Shown here one piece after another: positions 31,882-36,839 of a DNA stretch of 36,839 nucleotides. Position 1 is the first letter of the stretch, and the number at the start of each line of letters is the position of its first letter. The notes below the pieces were generated by a model. The model ran no database searches and was not told the origin of the DNA. It saw nothing but the letters and a program-made list of their open reading frames with translations. The DNA is from a virus, in the IMG/VR virus record IMGVR_UViG_3300042938_002323, positions 1 through 36,839 of that record; one strand, given 5' to 3'. The position numbers and the translations under genes were made by a program.

Positions 31882-34314
31882 ATGGTTGATGAATTTGTTT
31901 TGCCGGAAAGCCTTGGGTTCGATCGTCCGAAACACGGATTGAAAGGCGGAGAGCAGCCCAAAATTCCGTCTTTTGTTTCGACGGCCCCTTTGATGAAGGA
32001 TGAAGGGTTCACGCCAACACCTCCTCCGAATTTTCGAGACATTGGGCTTTCTGCGGCATCTGCATTCCCGAGGGAAATGGGTGCGTCGACGCTTGGGTTT
32101 TTGGGCGACGTGCAAAAAATTGCGCCAGAGGTCGGACCATTTCTCGCTCGGCAAGCAGGGAAGGCTTACGGTTATGTGACAGGGCAGCCAAATCCTATCG
32201 AAACCATGCAAAAGAAATACGAAACTGAATCCAAGGAGATGATGGATCGCCTTTCCCCGAGAGAGCAAGAGCTTGCTCGAACCTCCAAAAGGCTTGAACA
32301 GCCAGCGAGATATCCGACTTCCGAAGATATTCGCGAAGGCATGAAGCCGATGACGGTTGCGGGATATCCGGTTGGCGAGTTCTTGACCCGTCAGCCGGAA
32401 ACACCGGAAGGCGAAGCTGCTGGTCGAATTGCGGGTTTTGCGGGAACGGTTGCTTCTCCGGTCGGGGGAGCCTCCGGCACAGGCAGAAGAGCTTTGGAAG
32501 GTTTGGCAGGAGGAGCACTTGGGGAGAGCTATGCGTCGGCAAGGCCCGATGCTCCGGAGACGCCTTATGCGAAAGCTGCATTAGAATTGGCAGGAATGGG
32601 TGCAACAAATGCGGCTGGGAAATTTCTCAGAGGTGCAGAAACTCGTGGCGCAGATCAGCTCGCTTCGATTTTGAGAGAGGCTTACGATCAAGGGAAAATT
32701 AAATACACTCCCGAGCAGATTATCGCTGCTCAAAAATTAGGTGTTCCAATCTCGTTCGCAGACGTCGCAGACCCAGGAACAAGAAAAGCTCTTGAAGAAT
32801 TTGCAGGAATTTCCGACCGAAGCGGAGCTGTCGGAGAATACAATCGAAGGATCGCAACAATTGCGGAGCCACAGCCTTTCGTTGACTCTCAGTCGAGAAT
32901 TCAAGGAATGATGGAAGGGTTGATTGAAACTCCTCAAGGGGCAAAAATTTCGCCGAGCTTCGGCCCATCTCCTGCAACAACTTTCAAACCAAGTTTGAAT
33001 CCTGTTGATATTTCAGCAAGAATTGCGGCTGAAAATAAAGGCGAGATTGACCGTGTTTACAATCTTGCGCGAAGCAGTCCAGCGGCGCAAAATATTCCTG
33101 CGTCGAGCTTTGATTCGACGTTGATTGCAGCTCCTGCGTTCAAAACGGCTTTCGATGAAGCGGCAACAACTGCGGCAAATCGAAACGTTGGTAAATCAAT
33201 CAGCGACCCAGACTACGTAAAAGTTCCGTATTTCGATCCGAATACAGGTCAAGAAGTTGCTGGAAATCTTCCGTTTTGGGATTTGGTGAAACGGAGAGTT
33301 GATCAAACCATTTCGAAGTCAATCCGCGATGGAAGCGATGCGGACCTCGCCGATGCAATGAGAATAAAAGACAGTTTGCTGAAAGGTCTCGATCCAATTG
33401 TTCCGGAATATGGTGCGGCAAGGTCTTTTGCCTCGGAAGCATTTGGAGCGGCGGAGTCTCCGATGGCGGGTTACAATGCTTATAAAGACAGCAAAAACCT
33501 GATCAACCGAACTCAAGCCGCAAACGCATTTCGCTCTGCTCCAAAAATAGAGCAAGAAGGCATTCGTCAAGGTTGGTTGAGTGGGCTGAATGATGATATT
33601 CAATCCGGAAAATTGGACGGCATCGTAACCCGACTTCAAAAAGATCAAAATTTTAAAGACACAGGCCGATTGTTTTTGGGGGATGAAAAATTCGATGCAT
33701 TGTCGAGCAATCTTTTGGCAGAAGGTTTGCGGAACAAAGCGAAAGAAATGACGGCTCCGATCCAACGTGCTCCAACAGCAATGCAAAAAGCAGGTCCGGC
33801 TGCTGCTGGGATTGCTGCGTTGGCAGGGATCGGGTCAATCGTGAATGATGCTTTGGGCGATGTTTTCCAGCTTTCTTTTTTCAAACCTGAGCTGATGGTT
33901 CCAGGAGCAATGGCTGCTGTCGGAACATATGCTGGGAAAAAAATATCTCAGGCGAGATTGAAAGCAATGGCGGACCGAATGATTCCAATGTTCACATCAA
34001 CAAACCCTGCTGTGACAGAGCAATTGGCAAAATTAATAAAAGACGTGCCGGAAGCTCAAGCCCTCGCCGAGGCAACATGGAAACGCATCACTGCGGCGGA
34101 AAGTGGTGTTGAAGAATATGATGCTCAACAAGAGCGCGAAGGTCGCGCAACTGGCGGACGCACCATGGTGAAAGACCCAAGAAAAAATGCATCCGCACTG
34201 ATGGCCCTTGCCGACAAAATAAAAAAAGAGCAAAGTCAGGACACATCGTCATTGCTGAACCTTGACGATGCGACTGTGGCAAAAGCATTGGCTGTCGCCA
34301 ATAAACATATCTGA
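31882..34314 (+). CDS. Large internal virion / ejection protein
   Basis: An 810-aa mostly helical, Ala/Glu-rich protein. The N-terminus has amphipathic stretches (FRDIGLSAASAFPREMGASTLGFLGDVQKI); the middle is charged coiled-coil-like. Residues ~630-690 hold hydrophobic segments (AAAGIAALAGIGSIVNDALG; ELMVPGAMAAVGTYAGKK) that could insert in a membrane. The C-terminus has EGRATGGRTMVKDPRKNASALMALADKIKKE and a final LNLDDATVAKALAVANK, an ending I associate with ejection proteins of aquatic podoviruses. It follows the SLT protein by one base, shares the GGR motif, and probably forms part of the DNA-ejection apparatus. No enzymatic motif is visible. Confidence 0.72.
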   Translation: MVDEFVLPESLGFDRPKHGLKGGEQPKIPSFVSTAPLMKDEGFTPTPPPNFRDIGLSAASAFPREMGASTLGFLGDVQKIAPEVGPFLARQAGKAYGYVTGQPNPIETMQKKYETESKEMMDRLSPREQELARTSKRLEQPARYPTSEDIREGMKPMTVAGYPVGEFLTRQPETPEGEAAGRIAGFAGTVASPVGGASGTGRRALEGLAGGALGESYASARPDAPETPYAKAALELAGMGATNAAGKFLRGAETRGADQLASILREAYDQGKIKYTPEQIIAAQKLGVPISFADVADPGTRKALEEFAGISDRSGAVGEYNRRIATIAEPQPFVDSQSRIQGMMEGLIETPQGAKISPSFGPSPATTFKPSLNPVDISARIAAENKGEIDRVYNLARSSPAAQNIPASSFDSTLIAAPAFKTAFDEAATTAANRNVGKSISDPDYVKVPYFDPNTGQEVAGNLPFWDLVKRRVDQTISKSIRDGSDADLADAMRIKDSLLKGLDPIVPEYGAARSFASEAFGAAESPMAGYNAYKDSKNLINRTQAANAFRSAPKIEQEGIRQGWLSGLNDDIQSGKLDGIVTRLQKDQNFKDTGRLFLGDEKFDALSSNLLAEGLRNKAKEMTAPIQRAPTAMQKAGPAAAGIAALAGIGSIVNDALGDVFQLSFFKPELMVPGAMAAVGTYAGKKISQARLKAMADRMIPMFTSTNPAVTEQLAKLIKDVPEAQALAEATWKRITAAESGVEEYDAQQEREGRATGGRTMVKDPRKNASALMALADKIKKEQSQDTSSLLNLDDATVAKALAVANKHI

Positions 34315-34323
34315 GGGGATATC

Positions 34324-34515
34324 ATGGACAAAGTTGAAATTGATTTGACGTTGACGGTTGCGCAGGTGAACAACATTCTTGCGCACCTCGCAAGGGGAGC
34401 TTATGCAGACGTTGCTGATTTGGTGACAGAAATCCGGAAACAGGCAACACCTCAAGTTGAAAAAGCTACATTGAAACAGGAAAATCAGGCTTCCGAACCT
34501 CCCACGGAAGCCTGA
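34324..34515 (+). CDS. Small conserved phage protein at the operon end
   Basis: A 63-aa protein: MDKVEIDLTLTVAQVNNILAHLARGAYADVADLVTEIRKQATPQ, then an acidic tail. The LTV..VN.IL..L...Y..V..L...I..Q pattern is a very common small phage family, two helices with a short beta start and unknown function, often at the end of structural blocks. AGGGGAT precedes the ATG, 8 nt after the previous stop. It is the last plus-strand gene before the terminator. Confidence 0.75.
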   Translation: MDKVEIDLTLTVAQVNNILAHLARGAYADVADLVTEIRKQATPQVEKATLKQENQASEPPTEA

Positions 34516-34520
34516 TAACT

Positions 34521-34556
34521 GGGCCGGATCGAGCGCAAGTTCTCCGGCCCTTTTTT
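34521..34556 (+). terminator. Strong Rho-independent terminator ending the structural operon
   Basis: GGGCCGGA (34521-34528) pairs with TCCGGCCC (34543-34550), followed by TTTTTT. The stem resembles that of the hairpin at 7899. No T run lies on the other side, so it is unlikely to act on the minus-strand operon. Confidence 0.9.
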
Positions 34557-34558
34557 AT

Positions 34559-35206
34559 TTATTCAAAGAACGATTGGTCGAGCGCGTGAATGATATAATC
34601 ATTTGCCTTGCTAGACCAACGAGCGACGTTGATTTTTTCGTAAAATTCCCCGAGGTAGAAAAGCGTCATCCCGAAAACGATCGTATCCCCGAAAACAACA
34701 ATGATGTCTGTTTCTGGATCAAAATCTTTCAGCCTTTTCGCCATCTGCCACTCATAGCGAATTTTGCGCTCTTCAACGCTCATCCAATCCCTGACAGGTG
34801 CATCGCAGAGGTAAACTGTGTCATCCGCAAGGGAATGCAGTTTCGGGAGATCGAACCTGTCGCTCGGATTGCACGCAAATGCTTTCCGGAACTGTTTTTG
34901 AGATTTCACAGGCTCTGGCTCCGACTTGACGACTGGCTTTTGCCGGACGTTGATTTGATCCGGAAAAGAGATCAGGGTGTAGTTATGAACCCAACTTTGC
35001 GAGGCGTTCGGAGATTTTGACGACAAAATTTTGACTGGGTTCAAAAGCAAGCAGCCATCCGATTTCAAATGTGAAAGAGCAGCAGAAAGATTTCCCTCTG
35101 GCTCATTGGGAAATTGAGCGATGAGCGTATGAAGGTTCATGCTCAAGCCGATCGGAAGTGATCTTACCCATTGTTTCGTTTTTGCAAGTGTTGATAGATT
35201 TTCCAT
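34559..35206 (-). CDS. 215-aa protein with possible N-terminal winged helix
   Basis: Last gene of the minus-strand operon. Residues ~15-60 (RSLPIGLSMNLHTLIAQFPNEPEGNLSAALSHLKSDGCLLL) look like a winged-helix DNA-binding domain. A basic Pro/Lys-rich linker (RQKPVVKSEPEPVKSQKQF) follows, then a C-terminal part with DRFDLPKLHSLADDTVYLCDAP, SVEERKIRYEWQMAKRLKDFDPETDIIVVFGDTIVFGMTLFYLGEFYEKI. Start chosen at ATG 35206 because GAGGAGC precedes it; the frame is open 17 codons further upstream. Not a recognised family; regulation of phage early genes or a replication role is inferred only from the domain and neighbours. Confidence 0.65.
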   Translation of the reverse strand: MENLSTLAKTKQWVRSLPIGLSMNLHTLIAQFPNEPEGNLSAALSHLKSDGCLLLNPVKILSSKSPNASQSWVHNYTLISFPDQINVRQKPVVKSEPEPVKSQKQFRKAFACNPSDRFDLPKLHSLADDTVYLCDAPVRDWMSVEERKIRYEWQMAKRLKDFDPETDIIVVFGDTIVFGMTLFYLGEFYEKINVARWSSKANDYIIHALDQSFFE

Positions 35207-35228
35207 TTTAGCTCCTCTGTTTTTTGAA

Positions 35229-35498
35229 TTAATATACCAACGTGGCAATTCGAGCACTTATTTTATAAGTCGCTTTGTTCCCACGACCGAGCGGTGAAAC
35301 ATTCACCAGATCGATTCCGTAAACCGACAGTTTGCTTTTCAGTTTGTGAATTGAAACAAGCAAGGATTGTCGAAAATTCTTTGGTTCTTTGTTCATTCGT
35401 TTGGTGACATATTCTGTCAAGTCATCGAGCGGGAATTCCGTTGTTGGTGATGCCATCATAAAATCCAAAATTATTTGCTCTCTTTTAGAAAATCTCAT
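35229..35498 (-). CDS. Small winged-helix DNA-binding protein
   Basis: An 89-aa protein: MRFSKREQIILDFMMASP, then EFPLDDLTEYVTKRMN, then a recognition-helix-like FRQSLLVSIHKLKSKLSVYGIDLVNV and a wing GRGNKATYKI. This is the order of a winged helix of the OmpR C-terminal kind. Start at 35498 has GGAGG upstream; a start six codons earlier is possible. Its start overlaps the helicase 3' end by 14 nt, so it is translationally coupled. Probable role: transcription regulation or replication-initiation helper; cannot be decided from sequence. Confidence 0.65.
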   Translation of the reverse strand: MRFSKREQIILDFMMASPTTEFPLDDLTEYVTKRMNKEPKNFRQSLLVSIHKLKSKLSVYGIDLVNVSPLGRGNKATYKISARIATLVY

Positions 35499-36839
35499 CG
35501 TTGTCCTCCATTGCAATCAGTTTGCGGTATTCATCCAACGCAAGGTCGGAAATTGACTTTTTATCTTTCAGGTTCTGCAAAATCCTCGAGTCCCAAGAAC
35601 CCTTCGCCACGAGGTCAATATAAACCACCGAACCTGTCGTGCCATCGCGCCACGTCCTTCCCTCGGACTGCCACCGAGCGATGGAATTGAAGCTGTTCGA
35701 ATAATAAACATTCGTCCGGCAAATGCCCTGAAGGTTCAAACCCGTTCCCGCAGCCTCGGGAGAGGCAACGAGGTATCGCACCGATGAGTTCGCATTCAAA
35801 AACAGGTCGAGGTTTTGCTGGCGAGCCTTGGGACTCGTTTCACCGTAATAATCGACCGTTTTGTCGCCGAGCTTTTTCATCACCCGACGAATGTCCTCGT
35901 TGAACCTGCACCAGATGATGGCCTTTCCCTCGCGCTGTTCCAGCACATTCACCAACTCCTCCATCCTTGGGTTCGGGAGCTCGCGCACATGCCCTTCCTC
36001 ATCCACCACAAAACCGCAGGAAATCTGCTGCATCCTCGTCACGAGCGCGGCGGCGTTCGGCACGGATATTTTCGCGCCGGAACCAACCGAGGCCATGAAG
36101 TTTTGACGCAGATCTTTCATCAGCCGTTTTTGTTCATCCGACAAAACGAACGGTTGCGTGACATAAACCTTTGGTGGCAAATCGAGCACTTCATCGGCAT
36201 TGATCCGGAAAATGTGGGGATCGATTTTGCGGTAGAACTCCTCGACGTTTTTGTGACCAATGATTTCGAGGCCGAACCCATTGTCGCGCAACTGGCAATA
36301 CCTCGAACGGAAAGTCGTCACGTAGCGGTGACCAAAAATGTTTTCATCAAGGAATTTGAATTGGCTGAACGCATCCACGAGGTTCTTCGCAATCGGAGTG
36401 CCTGTCATGATCATGCGGTATTTGCACAAATTGCCATATTTGATTGCGGCCTTGGTGCGGCCAGCAGAAATGTTTTTGATATCCTGAGACTCATCAACAA
36501 TCATTGTCGCGTGGCCGCTCGCTGCTTTCAAAAACCGCATGATCTTCTGCTCTGCCGCAACCGTGATCAGCGCATCAATATTGATTGCGAAAATCTTGAG
36601 GCCGTCGAACTTCATCATCTGCTCGAATTCCGCTTCAGCCTTTTTCGTTTTGCCCCAAACCCAAGCCTTCCAAGGCACAACCTCCGACATGTGCTTCGGA
36701 AGCTGCTCCGTTACCCATTGGGTGTGAACACCGTTCTTGGCGACCAACAACACATAATCCGACTTTCCGGCACACCATCGCTTGCCCATCATGGCAATTC
36801 CCGTCCAGCTTTTGCCTGTCCCGATGTCCATGAACAAAC
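35485..36839 (-). CDS. SNF2-type superfamily 2 helicase/translocase (5' end beyond window)
   Basis: At least 450 residues are in the window; the gene continues past the right edge. Motif I FMDIGTGKSWTGIAMM lies next to the edge; motif II IVDESQDIKN (near 36490) has DESQ in the DExx position; motif III MIMTGTPIAKN (near 36405). After a linker come the second RecA lobe's GKAIIWCRFNEDIRRVMKKLG, the ASPEAAGTGLNLQ motif V, and QSEGRTWRDG motif VI (near 35655). This order is that of SNF2-family DNA-dependent ATPases used by phages in replication or recombination. The TTG near 36837 is not a real start. It heads a leftward operon with two small proteins. Confidence 0.9.
   Translation of the reverse strand, partial: LFMDIGTGKSWTGIAMMGKRWCAGKSDYVLLVAKNGVHTQWVTEQLPKHMSEVVPWKAWVWGKTKKAEAEFEQMMKFDGLKIFAINIDALITVAAEQKIMRFLKAASGHATMIVDESQDIKNISAGRTKAAIKYGNLCKYRMIMTGTPIAKNLVDAFSQFKFLDENIFGHRYVTTFRSRYCQLRDNGFGLEIIGHKNVEEFYRKIDPHIFRINADEVLDLPPKVYVTQPFVLSDEQKRLMKDLRQNFMASVGSGAKISVPNAAALVTRMQQISCGFVVDEEGHVRELPNPRMEELVNVLEQREGKAIIWCRFNEDIRRVMKKLGDKTVDYYGETSPKARQQNLDLFLNANSSVRYLVASPEAAGTGLNLQGICRTNVYYSNSFNSIARWQSEGRTWRDGTTGSVVYIDLVAKGSWDSRILQNLKDKKSISDLALDEYRKLIAMEDNDEIF

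Noticed and set aside
1-36839. tRNA genes, CRISPR arrays, insertion sequences, attachment sites
   Set aside because: Intergenic spaces are short and fully inspected; no cloverleaf, no regularly spaced repeats, no transposase or integrase frame was seen.

Overview
The window is a 36.8-kb stretch of a tailed-phage genome, almost entirely protein coding. Its gene content fits a podovirus (short, non-contractile tail). It has a P22-type portal, a scaffold-like protein, an HK97-fold capsid protein of the Mu gpT type, adaptor-like and nozzle-like tail proteins, several fibre or adhesin genes and three large internal virion (ejection) proteins. No tape-measure, sheath or tail-tube gene is present. 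A GH108 muramidase, a holin of the gene-transfer-agent family and a lipobox protein point to a Gram-negative host. An alphaproteobacterial host is possible but not proven. No integrase, repressor, terminase, DNA polymerase, RNA polymerase, tRNA or CRISPR was seen. Terminase probably lies just left of the window, because the portal starts at base 27.

Layout. 27-10014 is the head-assembly block: portal, a 1394-aa polyvalent-like protein, a Lys/Gly-rich protein, a small protein, a GroES-like co-chaperonin, a scaffold candidate and a conserved small protein, closed by a terminator. 10177-13260 holds a decoration candidate, the major capsid protein, a second surface protein and a small basic protein, closed by a UUCG-loop terminator. 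13312-16105 holds small virion and connector genes. 16108-21203 is the fibre/adhesin block with two different glycine-rich tips. 21372-23302 is the lysis block: membrane proteins, lipoprotein, holin, endolysin. 23304-26974 holds a second adaptor-like protein, the nozzle and a small beta protein. 26982-34515 holds internal virion proteins and a GNAT acetyltransferase, ending at a strong terminator. 34559-36839 is on the minus strand and convergent: an SNF2-type helicase that runs off the right edge, then two small proteins, at least one of them winged-helix-like.

How they work together. Portal, scaffold, co-chaperonin and capsid genes would build the procapsid. The adaptor and nozzle would close it, and the fibre genes would recognise the host. 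The 264-, 1195- and 810-aa proteins are probably carried in the head or tail and released on infection. The 1195-aa one carries a lysozyme-like/SLT domain for local wall opening.

Most interesting signals: (1) a short double-glycine motif, often GGR followed by A, T or I, recurs in at least six virion genes; (2) an exact 34-bp direct repeat encoding that motif brackets an AT-rich domain cassette in the 1394-aa gene; (3) upstream of base 7972, the loop of a 9-bp GC hairpin is perfectly complementary over 9 nt to the downstream ribosome-binding site, an H-type pseudoknot arrangement. These were read by eye without database searches.
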